Below, in pieces: positions 6,863 through 13,740 of a stretch of 15,343 bases of DNA. The stretch is from an uncultured archaeon (GTDB lineage Archaea; Korarchaeota; Korarchaeia; Korarchaeales; Korarchaeaceae), in contig CALJEO010000001.1 of NCBI GenBank assembly GCA_938073845.1, positions 1-15,343 on the forward strand, read 5' to 3'. The number at the start of each line of letters is the position of its first letter. Position 1 is the stretch's first letter. Position numbers and translations under genes: made by a program. A model generated the notes under the pieces. The model made no database searches. It saw only the letters and a program-made list of their open reading frames with translations, and had not been told where the DNA came from.

Positions 6863-7477
6863 TTATGTGGCTTCTCGGCTATCAGATCCCTTCAACCTTA
6901 AGCCCTTCGCTAGCTTCTCAGTCAGCTTCTCGAAGTCGATCAGTATGAAAATCGCGGCTATCACCACCCCAACGATCAGCGAGAAGATCCACATGTCCTC
7001 TCCCAAGAAGCCCTCGACGAAGTAGGATATCCCTCTTCCTATGTAGGCCGCGGGTACCGTTATCACCAGCTTTCCAGCGAGGTAGGTCAGGAAGAAGAGG
7101 GCGGGGTTCATCCTACCGAGCCCCATAGGTATGACTATCCACTCATCGGGAAGAGGGGTGGCTGCGGCTACGAAGTTCATCAGGTAAAGCGTCAACCTGC
7201 CGTATTTACCTATCCTCTCGTCTCCCATCTTCCTCTCAAGGAGCTTCCCCACTCCGTAGGAAGCGCTGAAGTGTACCGTCTTGGCTAGCGTAGCCCCGAG
7301 GGCGACGGATACCCCTATGAGGACCCTATCCATCTGAGGGAAGTTCATCGCTATGAGGGCAGCCATCAACGCGTTGGATGGGGAGGCGAAGGGAACCAGG
7401 CTTACGATGAAGGTGAATGCTAGGATTCCCAGAGGTCCCCAGAGGACTATCAGAGGGTGATATCCCGTTTGGTTCAT
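6863..7477 (-). CDS. VTT/DedA-like integral membrane protein
   Basis: This 204-residue protein has about five to six membrane helices and looks like the VTT (SNARE-associated, DedA/YqaA-like) family. Supporting parts are FVSLVPF-like residues near 25-30 (FIVSLVPFASPS), GATLAKTVHFSASYGVGKLLERK (61-83) and ATPLPDEWIVIPMGLGRMNP with TYLAGKLVITVPAAYIGRG (106-149), the amphipathic re-entrant region and following helix. Family members move lipids or handle membrane potential and undecaprenyl- or dolichyl-type carriers; the role here is unknown. I chose ATG 7477 because the TATA element at 7500-7507 places the transcript start there; the frame reaching 7564 adds a 29-residue polar stretch over the promoter. 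It is divergent from the PNPOx-like gene. Family call is probable, not certain. Confidence 0.7.
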   Translation of the reverse strand: MNQTGYHPLIVLWGPLGILAFTFIVSLVPFASPSNALMAALIAMNFPQMDRVLIGVSVALGATLAKTVHFSASYGVGKLLERKMGDERIGKYGRLTLYLMNFVAAATPLPDEWIVIPMGLGRMNPALFFLTYLAGKLVITVPAAYIGRGISYFVEGFLGEDMWIFSLIVGVVIAAIFILIDFEKLTEKLAKGLRLKGSDSREAT

Positions 7478-7499
7478 CCCGGGGATTCTTGACAACTTA

Positions 7500-7512
7500 C
7501 TATTAATCTTTT
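7500..7512 (-). promoter_or_regulatory. TATA/BRE promoter of the VTT gene
   Basis: On the minus strand GAAAAGATTAATAGT-like sequence: AAAAG as BRE and ATTAATAG as TATA. The centre is about 26 bases before ATG 7477, giving a leaderless mRNA. The AAAAGATT part is shared with the DUF401 promoter. Confidence 0.55.
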
Positions 7513-7625
7513 CCCAAGGAGAGGTGAGGGTCCCCCGGAGGGCTCCGCGGATCCCTGTAGACACTTCCAGTTCCTCCGAAAATGGGGGACAATAAAGTGA
7601 CTCTCTAAAGCCTCAGCGGGCCCAT

Positions 7626-7643
7626 CTATTGTAATCTCAATAG
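7626..7643. repeat. Inverted repeat upstream of the PNPOx-like gene
   Basis: CTATTG, a 6-base spacer TAATCT, then CAATAG. It lies about 40 bases upstream of the PNPOx-like TATA box, in the 233-base divergent spacer, a sensible place for an operator. It is short and could be chance. Confidence 0.3.
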
Positions 7644-7679
7644 TGAGCAGGGGATCATTCAATCGGAATGCCAGTGCTC

Positions 7680-7690
7680 TCCTTTTATTT
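7680..7690 (+). promoter_or_regulatory. TATA box of the PNPOx-like gene
   Basis: CCTTTTATTTT, centred about 25 bases before the ATG at 7711. The predicted transcript starts on the ATG, in keeping with the lack of a Shine-Dalgarno site before it. Confidence 0.55.
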
Positions 7691-7710
7691 TTCCCCTGCC
7701 CCCTCAAGCT

Positions 7711-8169
7711 ATGAGGCGCAGGGACAAGGAGATAAAGGAAATGGAGGAGATTGAGGATGTCATCAGGAGAGCCCTTGTTTGCAGAATAGCTATGTGCGAC
7801 GGTGGAACCCCTTACTGTGTTCCAGTGAGCTTCGGTTACTGTGACGGAAGGATATATATTCACTCCGCGAGGGAGGGGAGGAAGCTCGAGGTTCTGAGGG
7901 CCAACGCTTTGGTGTGCTTCGAGTTCGATGTGGATGTTGAGCTCATCAGAAAGGGGAGCAGGCCCTGCGATTGGACAATGGGATACAGGAGCGTGATAGG
8001 GCTAGCTGAGGCTCACTTCGTGACGGATGAGGAGGAGAAGAGGAAGGCGCTCAACTGCATAATCAAGCACTACTCCGGCAAGAGCTACGATCTCCGGGAT
8101 GAGGAGCTTGAGGGGGTGGAGGTGATAAGGCTGGATGTGAGGGAGATCAGTGGAAAGAGGTCCCCCTGA
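7711..8169 (+). CDS. Pyridoxamine 5'-phosphate oxidase-like flavin-binding protein (NimA-like)
   Basis: This 152-residue protein has the split-barrel PNPOx-like fold that binds FMN or a related flavin. The pattern ALVCRIAMCDGGTPYCVPVSFGY, then GRIYIHSAREGRKLEVLRAN and VCFEFDVD, is the standard N-terminal half; CDWTMGYRSVIGLAEAHFV follows, a signature of the NimA-like (Pyridox_ox_2) branch, and the C terminus closes the barrel. Members reduce or bind small molecules and only a few have known substrates; nitroimidazole reduction is a bacterial example and should not be assumed here. It contains seven cysteines, more than most cytoplasmic proteins of this size. ATG 7711 is fixed by the TATA box. 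Its stop abuts the convergent NnrDE stop with no spacer (TGATCA serves both). Confidence 0.88.
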   Translation: MRRRDKEIKEMEEIEDVIRRALVCRIAMCDGGTPYCVPVSFGYCDGRIYIHSAREGRKLEVLRANALVCFEFDVDVELIRKGSRPCDWTMGYRSVIGLAEAHFVTDEEEKRKALNCIIKHYSGKSYDLRDEELEGVEVIRLDVREISGKRSP

Positions 8170-9741
8170 TCATATCACCTCAGGAGCGTACCTCCTCCAG
8201 ATGGCCTCGGGATCCTCCCTGAGCAGCTTCATAGCATGAGGTAGCTTATCCAGTATGTCCTGAGCAGTCATCCCATCCTCTCCCCTCTCGATGGCCGCTA
8301 GGTCCCCAGCCAAGCCGTGAGCGAAGGTACCCATCCTGACAGCATCCCCCAGGCTGAGGCCTATGCCCACCATAGCGGCTATAGTACCTGTGAGCACATC
8401 CCCCGAACCTGCCGTAGCCATCCCAGGGTTCCCGGTCATGTTCACGAAGACCCTACCGTCTGGAAATGCTATCAGGCTGTGAGCCCCCTTCAGGACAACG
8501 TAGCATCCGTTCTCCTCGGCGAAACTCCTCGCTACACCTATCTTATCCCTCTCAATCTCCTCCAGCTTTAAGCCGGTGAGCCTGGACATCTCGCCCATGT
8601 GGGGAGTGATCACAGTAGCATTCCTCCTCCTGAGGACACCTAGATCCCTTGAGAGAGCGGTTATACCATCGCCATCCACTATCACTGGTTTTTCCATTTT
8701 CTCAAGCAGCTCTATGATGAGCCTCCCCGTCTCCTCATCCGTCGATGTCCCCGGGCCCAGGGCCAGGACATCTATGCCCAGCTGGTCCACTAACCTCAGT
8801 ATGAGCTCCAGGTTACCCTTAGCTATTGAACCTCGCTCGTTCTCCTCGAGTGGGATGTAGACCACCTCGCTCGCCTTCGATGCGATGAACGGCACTATTG
8901 AGCTTGGAGCCGCGAGCCTGGAGTAGCCACCTCCTGCCTTGAGGAAGGAGAGGGAGACGAAGTAAGGGGCACCGTAGTAATTTCTGGAGCCAGCTACAGC
9001 CAGGAATTTCCCAAAGGTCCCCTTATGCCCCCACCTCAATCTTTCGGGAAGCTTGATAGGTGAGTTGAGCTCCACCTTGAGGTCAGCATATGCCTCGGGC
9101 GGGTAGGATATGTTGCAGACGAATAGCTTGCCGCAGTAAGCATAACCTGGATAGAGCACATTCCCATACTTTGGGAGCCCGAAGGTGACCGTATACGTGG
9201 CCCTGACAGCAGCCCCTCTGGGCATCGCATCATCCCCGTTGATCCCTGATGGTATGTCTATGGAGAAGATGGGTTTCCGGGAGGAGTTTATCTCCTCTAT
9301 TACCTCCCTACTGAGTCCCTCCACATCCCTTGAGAGGCCCGTTCCGAAGATACCATCCACAATCGCTTCTGCCCACTCCAGGCATTCCCTGACCTTAGGA
9401 AGTCCCTCCTCGTACACCCTGATCAGCTCAAGTCCCATCCTCTCAGCTATGATGTAGTTCCTCAAAGCAGCCCCCCTGTACCTAGATGGCTCGCTGAGCA
9501 GGAGCACCTTGACGGAGCCTAACCTTGAGTGGAGCTGTCTCGCCACCACCAATGCATCCCCTCCGTTATTGCCTGGGCCCGCAAAGACGGCGAATCTTCT
9601 TCCCGCTATCCCAAGCTCCCTCTCCATGAGGTAGGTCACAGCAAGGCCCGCGTTCTCCATGAGTAACGCTTCATCCATCCCGTAAACCTCAGAGGCTAGG
9701 GAGTCGAGCCTCCTCACCTCATCAACGCTGCATACCTTCAA
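8170..9741 (-). CDS. nnrDE: Bifunctional NAD(P)HX epimerase / ADP-dependent NAD(P)HX dehydratase
   Basis: This 523-residue protein repairs hydrated NADH and NADPH: the N-terminal YjeF-type domain interconverts R and S forms of NAD(P)HX, and the C-terminal ribokinase-like domain dehydrates the S form using ADP. The N-domain shows GPGNNGGDA (55-63), VDGIFGTGL (128-136) with the catalytic-type Asp129, and [11 protein letters not shown] (160-170). The C-domain shows [13 protein letters not shown] (239-251), LGPGTS (328-333), VDGDG (355-359), ITPHMGEM (378-385), VLKGA (416-420) and [15 protein letters not shown] (438-452), the nucleotide-binding site. Both active sites appear intact and the length is normal for the fused enzyme. 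The start is TTG at 9741, with GGGGATCGGG just before it. It is a single gene, divergent from sufC. Confidence 0.95.
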   Translation of the reverse strand: MKVCSVDEVRRLDSLASEVYGMDEALLMENAGLAVTYLMERELGIAGRRFAVFAGPGNNGGDALVVARQLHSRLGSVKVLLLSEPSRYRGAALRNYIIAERMGLELIRVYEEGLPKVRECLEWAEAIVDGIFGTGLSRDVEGLSREVIEEINSSRKPIFSIDIPSGINGDDAMPRGAAVRATYTVTFGLPKYGNVLYPGYAYCGKLFVCNISYPPEAYADLKVELNSPIKLPERLRWGHKGTFGKFLAVAGSRNYYGAPYFVSLSFLKAGGGYSRLAAPSSIVPFIASKASEVVYIPLEENERGSIAKGNLELILRLVDQLGIDVLALGPGTSTDEETGRLIIELLEKMEKPVIVDGDGITALSRDLGVLRRRNATVITPHMGEMSRLTGLKLEEIERDKIGVARSFAEENGCYVVLKGAHSLIAFPDGRVFVNMTGNPGMATAGSGDVLTGTIAAMVGIGLSLGDAVRMGTFAHGLAGDLAAIERGEDGMTAQDILDKLPHAMKLLREDPEAIWRRYAPEVI

Positions 9742-9764
9742 CCCGATCCCCTAGCTAACCGAGC

Positions 9765-9788
9765 CACTTAACTTTAACACTTAAATTT
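9765..9788. promoter_or_regulatory. Overlapping divergent TATA region for nnrDE and sufC
   Basis: The 67-73 bases between the two starts hold several TATA-like boxes. On the plus strand CTTAAATTT (9780-9788) lies about 25-31 bases before the sufC starts at 9809 and 9815. On the minus strand GTTAAGTG (9765-9772) or the boxes just beyond it lie a suitable distance before the TTG at 9741. The two promoters overlap, so polymerase may bind in one direction at a time. Which box is used cannot be decided by eye. Confidence 0.5.
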
Positions 9789-9814
9789 CAATAACGCCGT
9801 TAAACTAGGTGGCC

Positions 9815-10561
9815 ATGCTCAAGGTGGAGGACCTCACCGTCAGGGTCGGTGGCAGGGAGATACTGAAGGGGGTGAGCTTAGAGGTTGGTGAGGGTGAAAT
9901 CGTTGCCTTGCTCGGGCCCAACGGCTCCGGAAAGTCTACCTTGCTCCACACGATAATGGGGAGGCCGGGCTACGATTTAGTCTCCGGCAGGATACTCCTC
10001 AACGGTAGGGACATAACCGACTTAAGCCCCTATGAGAGGGCCAGGCTAGGAATAGGGATGGTCATGCAACTGCCCCCTGCTCTCAAGGGCGTGAAGCTGA
10101 GGGAGCTGTTGAAGAGACTCTCTAGCGTTTATGGGGTCGATAGTGAGCACTTGAGGAAGTTATCTGAGGAGCTGAGGGCCTCCAACCTCCTGGACAGGGA
10201 CCTGCACAGGGGGTTCAGCGGGGGTGAGATGAAGAGGGTCGAGCTTCTCCTACTCGCAGCTCAATCCCCGAAGCTGGCTCTGCTCGATGAGCCGGATTCA
10301 GGGGTCGATCTGGAGAGCCTACCCCTTCTGGGTAGAACGATCAATGAGATCGTTGGGGCCTCTGATAACAGGGCCAGGGAGAAGAGGTCAGCCATAATAG
10401 TGACGCACGTCGGGAAGATACTTAACCACATCAGGCCAGTCAACAGGGCTTATGTAATGCTAGATGGCAGGATCTCGTGCTTCGGTAATCCCAGAGACCT
10501 GATAGAGGACATAGAGAGGTACGGTTTCGATGAATGCCTGAGGTGCCTGAAGGTGATCTGA
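9815..10561 (+). CDS. sufC: SufC-type ABC ATPase of Fe-S cluster assembly
   Basis: This 248-residue ATPase powers the SufB scaffold during iron-sulfur cluster assembly in the cytoplasm; it is not a transporter. Seen in order (counting from ATG 9815): LKVEDLTVRVGGREILKGV, Walker A GPNGSGKST (residues 35-43), the Q-loop in VMQLPPALKG, ABC signature FSGGEMKRVE (near 135-144), Walker B LALLDEPDSGVD and the switch His in VTHVGKIL. This layout is typical SufC. I chose ATG 9815, where SufC proteins usually begin; an in-frame GTG at 9809 adds two residues and fits the TATA spacing almost as well. The C terminus carries a CLRC pair (residues 241 and 244). The next gene, sufB, starts at the following base, so the two form an operon. 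Confidence 0.93.
   Translation: MLKVEDLTVRVGGREILKGVSLEVGEGEIVALLGPNGSGKSTLLHTIMGRPGYDLVSGRILLNGRDITDLSPYERARLGIGMVMQLPPALKGVKLRELLKRLSSVYGVDSEHLRKLSEELRASNLLDRDLHRGFSGGEMKRVELLLLAAQSPKLALLDEPDSGVDLESLPLLGRTINEIVGASDNRAREKRSAIIVTHVGKILNHIRPVNRAYVMLDGRISCFGNPRDLIEDIERYGFDECLRCLKVI
10551..10558 (+). promoter_or_regulatory. Shine-Dalgarno site for sufB
   Basis: AGGTGATC within the last codons of sufC; its AGGTGA core ends five bases before the GTG at 10562. It decides the GTG start and makes sufB translation depend on sufC. The same AGGTGATCT string precedes the TrpRS ATG. Confidence 0.7.
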
Positions 10562-11740
10562 GTGCTATCGCTTGAGGAGATCAGGAGGAGGGCTGAGGCC
10601 TCTCTCAGCAAGCCAGCCCCTCACGGGCCAGACCTGAGGTTGGAGGACTTCCCCGTACTCAAGGGCCACAGGGAGCCGGAGCTCCACGCCCTCTCCAGGA
10701 TGGGGATCGATCCCTCACAAGCCTCCTACATCCAGGTGGATGGGAAGGTCCTCGAGATCAGGTCAGGGATACCTGGAGTGAGGATGTACACGCTGTCCGG
10801 AGCGCTCAGGGAGGGAGTGGTGGATGAACACTTCTGGAGAGCGATAGATGTGGACACCGATAAGTACACGGCTGCAGCTGAGCTCTTCGGGGGACATGAG
10901 GGCTACGTGATCATAGCTGAGAGAGGAGCTAAGGTCGAGCAACCCGTACTAGCTTGCCTCCTCCTCTCCACGCCCGGGGCCCTTCAGGCCCCCCACAACA
11001 TAGTGGTGGTGGAGGAGGGGGCTGAGCTTCACGTAATCACGGGATGCCTCACATCAGTGGAAGCTCCGGGGCTCCACGCGGGCATATCAGAGTTCTACGT
11101 CAAGGAAGGAGGGAGGCTCACGTTCACGATGATACACCAGTGGGCTGAAAGCACTCACGTAAGACCGAGGACGGGGGTTATAGTGGAGAGGGGAGGGGAG
11201 TACGTGAGCCACTACGTCAACATGAGCCCAATAGCGAGTATACAGACGGATCCGAAGGTGTACTTAGTTGGTGAGGGGGCGAGGGCCTACCTCTCCTCGG
11301 TGATAGTAGCCAAGAGGGAGTCTAAGATCGATATCGGGGGAAGCGTCTTCCTCAGGGCTGAGAGGACCTCAGCTGAGGTGATATCGAAGGTGATAACTAA
11401 GGACTCAGCAGATGTTACAGCGAGATCCCTCATATCAGCCGAGGCCAGGGGCACGAGGGGGCACATAGAGTGCGATGGCCTGCTTCTATCCGAAAGCTCC
11501 AGGATACTCACGCTACCAGCCCTCGATGCCAGGGTGGATGATGTCCGGCTCTCCCATGAGGCTGCCGTGGGTAGGCTGAACGAGGAGCAGCTATACTACC
11601 TGATGAGCAAGGGGTTCAGTGAGGAGGAAGCCAGAGGCATCCTGGTCAGGGGATTCATGGATGTTAAGCTTGAGGGCCTCCCCAGGCCGGTGATGGCTCA
11701 AGTCAAGATGGCTTTGGAGCTAGCGGCCAGGGGCCTTTGA
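10562..11740 (+). CDS. sufB: SufB/SufD-family Fe-S cluster scaffold
   Basis: This 392-residue protein is the scaffold partner of SufC. The C-terminal half has the right-handed beta-helix of the SufB/D family, and the end has the conserved helical block EEQLYYLMSKGFSEEEARGILVRGF (341-365). Only three cysteines are present (132, 162, 304); Cys304, in GHIECDGLLL, is the usual family position. The motif DDVRLSHEAAVGRLN (326-340) combines a SufD-like DDVxxSH...VGR frame with the His-Glu pair (332-333) of SufB. No second SufB/D gene and no SufS cysteine desulfurase lie next to it, so the scaffold may act as a homodimer, as described for minimal SufCB (SMS) systems of anaerobes. The GTG start follows the sufC stop directly. 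Function is well supported; the homodimer is inference. Confidence 0.9.
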   Translation: MLSLEEIRRRAEASLSKPAPHGPDLRLEDFPVLKGHREPELHALSRMGIDPSQASYIQVDGKVLEIRSGIPGVRMYTLSGALREGVVDEHFWRAIDVDTDKYTAAAELFGGHEGYVIIAERGAKVEQPVLACLLLSTPGALQAPHNIVVVEEGAELHVITGCLTSVEAPGLHAGISEFYVKEGGRLTFTMIHQWAESTHVRPRTGVIVERGGEYVSHYVNMSPIASIQTDPKVYLVGEGARAYLSSVIVAKRESKIDIGGSVFLRAERTSAEVISKVITKDSADVTARSLISAEARGTRGHIECDGLLLSESSRILTLPALDARVDDVRLSHEAAVGRLNEEQLYYLMSKGFSEEEARGILVRGFMDVKLEGLPRPVMAQVKMALELAARGL

Positions 11741-11843
11741 GTCAGCGTCTTATTGAGGTTTTGAGCCCGATCGCATTGGCCCTCGATTGCAGCGAAGCTG
11801 ATGCTCCTTAAGGATCCTCCTCGGGCCTGAGAGACTGAGTGGA

Positions 11844-11854
11844 AGCATAAATCC
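11844..11854 (+). promoter_or_regulatory. TATA box of the taw3-trpS run
   Basis: AGCATAAATCC, centred about 26 bases before ATG 11876, at the same spacing as the other leaderless promoters here. A good Shine-Dalgarno-like GGAGGT (11864-11869) also lies before the ATG but would be outside the transcript if this box is used; a promoter further upstream is therefore possible. Confidence 0.5.
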
Positions 11855-11875
11855 CTTTGCGGTGGAGGTCCCGGG

Positions 11876-12469
11876 ATGAATTGGGAGAGGAGGAAGAGGG
11901 AGGCCTTAAGGAGGCTCAGGGATCATATTGGGGAAGGAAGGGTCGATCCTGATATAGTCAGCTTACTTGAAGCTATAAACGAGCTCCCCTTCGCTTACAC
12001 CACCAGCAGTTGCTCCGGTAGGATACAGCTATATGAAGCGGAACTGCCAGGGGAGAAGTTCTCCCTAAGGAGCCTGGGGAAGTGGCACTCCTGGGTGGAT
12101 GGGAATGAGCTCATCGGAGCGATGAGAGGGGAAAACATCTGGTTAGCAGTGCTCCCACCAATACTCCACATCTACACCTGCGGTTTGAGGGCCTCGCTAC
12201 ACATGCTCAAGTTGCTCAGGGAGACTGGCTTCAAGAGGGCCTGTATAATGCACCTCTCGAGGGAGGGAGGCTTCGTTGAGGCCTCGGGTAGTGAGAGGCT
12301 CGAGCTACCCCTCAGGCTGAGGGGTAAGGATATGCTAGATGCGGAGGGCATCATGTTAATAGTTGAGGTGGCTAACTCCATGCTCGGAAGGGCCAAGGCA
12401 AGGCTCCCGAGGCTTGAGGTGAGGGTGAGGTATGAGGCTTCCAGAGGCCTGGATAATCTCTGTAGGTAA
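11876..12469 (+). CDS. taw3: Taw3, tRNA(Phe) wybutosine N4-methyltransferase
   Basis: This 197-residue protein belongs to the TYW3/Taw3 family, which methylates N4 of the tricyclic wyosine base at position 37 of tRNA(Phe), using S-adenosylmethionine. Seen: an N-terminal basic helix, then INELPFAYTTSSCSGRIQLYE (family signature SSCSGRI), KWHSWV with the usual His, and the core PPILHIYTCGLRASLHMLKLLRETGFKRACIM, followed by an SAM-site-like SREGGFVEASGSERLELPL. Length matches the archaeal single-domain form. It opens a run of four overlapping genes; its end overlaps the next gene by 38 bases. Other wyosine genes (taw1, taw2) are not in the window. Confidence is high. Confidence 0.92.
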   Translation: MNWERRKREALRRLRDHIGEGRVDPDIVSLLEAINELPFAYTTSSCSGRIQLYEAELPGEKFSLRSLGKWHSWVDGNELIGAMRGENIWLAVLPPILHIYTCGLRASLHMLKLLRETGFKRACIMHLSREGGFVEASGSERLELPLRLRGKDMLDAEGIMLIVEVANSMLGRAKARLPRLEVRVRYEASRGLDNLCR

Positions 12470-13247
12470 CGAGCTCCTCAACGGTAGGATAGTGAATACG
12501 AACCTCGCTTGGCTCTCCAGGAAGCTCATCCTGGACGGCTACCTGGTGAGGTGCGCTTTGACTGTGAGGGACGATTGCGAGGACATAGTGATGGCCTTCA
12601 GGCTCGCTGTAGATAAGGGGGCTTCCCTCATAGTCAGCACGGGCGGCCTAGGTCCTACCTTCGATGACATGACCTCCGAATGTCTCTCCAAGGCGTTGGG
12701 CAGGAGACATGTCCTGAACGAGGAGGCCCTCAGGATGGTGGAGGAGAAGTACGCTAGGAGGAACCTTCCCATGACGGAGCATAGGGTCAAGATGGCTATG
12801 ATGCCCGAGAACGCGAGGCCCATATATAACGCGGTAGGCACGGCCCCCGGTGTGATGGTCGAGGAGGGACCTACGCTAATACTCGCGCTTCCAGGCGTGC
12901 CCTCGGAGATGATGGACATCTTTGAGAGGGTCGAGGGGCTTATAAGATCCAGAGCTCCCCCTATGAGCTACGTGAGCGTTGACCTGGTGGTGAGGGGCGT
13001 CCCAGAATCAGAGGCTGCTCCGCTCATAGAGGAGGCGATGAGGAGGTTCAGCGTCTACGTTAAGAGCCATCCATCTGGCCAAGAGCTAGGCTTGCCAATC
13101 CTCAGGGTGAACGTGACCTCTTCCTCGCCCAGCGAGGAGGAGGCCAGGCTCAACGTCGAGGGAGCCCTGAGGCTCCTATCCGAGAGGTTCAGGGAGAGGG
13201 GAGGTAATGTTGAGGAGGCCCAAGCTCATAGTCCTGGATCTGGATAA
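12432..13247 (+). CDS. CinA N-terminal / MoCF-like domain protein (COG1058)
   Basis: This 271-residue protein has the MoCF-biosynthesis fold found in molybdopterin-binding enzymes and in the N-terminal domain of bacterial CinA. Signatures: IISVGNELLNGRIVNTNLAWL (8-28), VSTGGLGPTFDDMT (68-81) and GTAPGVMVEEGPTLILALPGVPSEM (136-160). The C-terminal amidase domain of bacterial CinA, which deamidates NMN, is missing, as is normal for archaeal members. The N-terminal domain of CinA has been linked to ADP-ribose hydrolysis; the archaeal role is not settled, and molybdopterin handling is an alternative. ATG 12432 lies in the taw3 end, right after a GGTGAGG stretch. The last 13 residues overlap the phosphatase gene by 41 bases and look unconserved. 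Confidence 0.88.
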   Translation: MRLPEAWIISVGNELLNGRIVNTNLAWLSRKLILDGYLVRCALTVRDDCEDIVMAFRLAVDKGASLIVSTGGLGPTFDDMTSECLSKALGRRHVLNEEALRMVEEKYARRNLPMTEHRVKMAMMPENARPIYNAVGTAPGVMVEEGPTLILALPGVPSEMMDIFERVEGLIRSRAPPMSYVSVDLVVRGVPESEAAPLIEEAMRRFSVYVKSHPSGQELGLPILRVNVTSSSPSEEEARLNVEGALRLLSERFRERGGNVEEAQAHSPGSG

Positions 13248-13740
13248 GGTCCTCTGGGATCACCACGACGTCAGCAGCCTCAAACCACCGCTCAGGAGGA
13301 TCAACCGAAGGATGCTGGAGGACCGCTCAGGCGAGGTCGTCACCCTGAGGGATGATGTGAGGGAGTTCCTATCCTACGCTAAGGGCAGGGGCATCTTTCT
13401 ATCCACCTGCAGTTGGAACGAGTTCAATAAAGCCCTGGAGGTGCTTAGGACCTTCGAGTTAGACCAGTACTTCGATCTGCTCATGATAGAGCCTCACCCC
13501 GAGAAGCAGCTTATGATGGAGAGGATACTGGATCACTTCTCCAGGTTCGGGGTGAGGGAGGAGGATACGCTCTACGTTGACGACAGAGCCTACATGCTCG
13601 AGAAGGTGAAGGCCAGGTTCCCCCGACTGATGACGCTGAGGTTCCACCCGGCAGGGGACTGCTTTTCCTTCCTCAAGCTGATGAGGATGCTAGGTGATCT
13701 CGATGATCCCGGGATTCAGAGTAACGCCATGGGAGGTTAA
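13207..13740 (+). CDS. MDP-1-type HAD phosphatase (magnesium-dependent phosphatase-1)
   Basis: This 177-residue protein is a small HAD hydrolase of the MDP-1 family, proposed to dephosphorylate protein tyrosine or glycated/sugar phosphates; the physiological substrate is not certain. The four HAD motifs are visible: VLDLDKVLW (D11 nucleophile and D13 acid/base), STCSWN (66-71), Lys100 in PHPEKQ, and YVDDRAY (123-129) for magnesium. The WDHHDVSSLKPP stretch after motif I and the PHPEKQ loop are MDP-1 hallmarks. ATG 13207 lies inside the end of the CinA-like gene (41-base overlap) after GGAGGT, with a very short 1-base gap. The C-terminal residues beyond 168 overlap the TrpRS start. Confidence in family is high. 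Confidence 0.88.
   Translation: MLRRPKLIVLDLDKVLWDHHDVSSLKPPLRRINRRMLEDRSGEVVTLRDDVREFLSYAKGRGIFLSTCSWNEFNKALEVLRTFELDQYFDLLMIEPHPEKQLMMERILDHFSRFGVREEDTLYVDDRAYMLEKVKARFPRLMTLRFHPAGDCFSFLKLMRMLGDLDDPGIQSNAMGG
13692..13699 (+). promoter_or_regulatory. Shine-Dalgarno site for trpS
   Basis: AGGTGATC inside the end of the phosphatase gene; the AGGTGA core ends five bases before ATG 13703. It argues for ATG 13703 rather than the GTG at 13694, which is itself part of this site. Confidence 0.65.
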
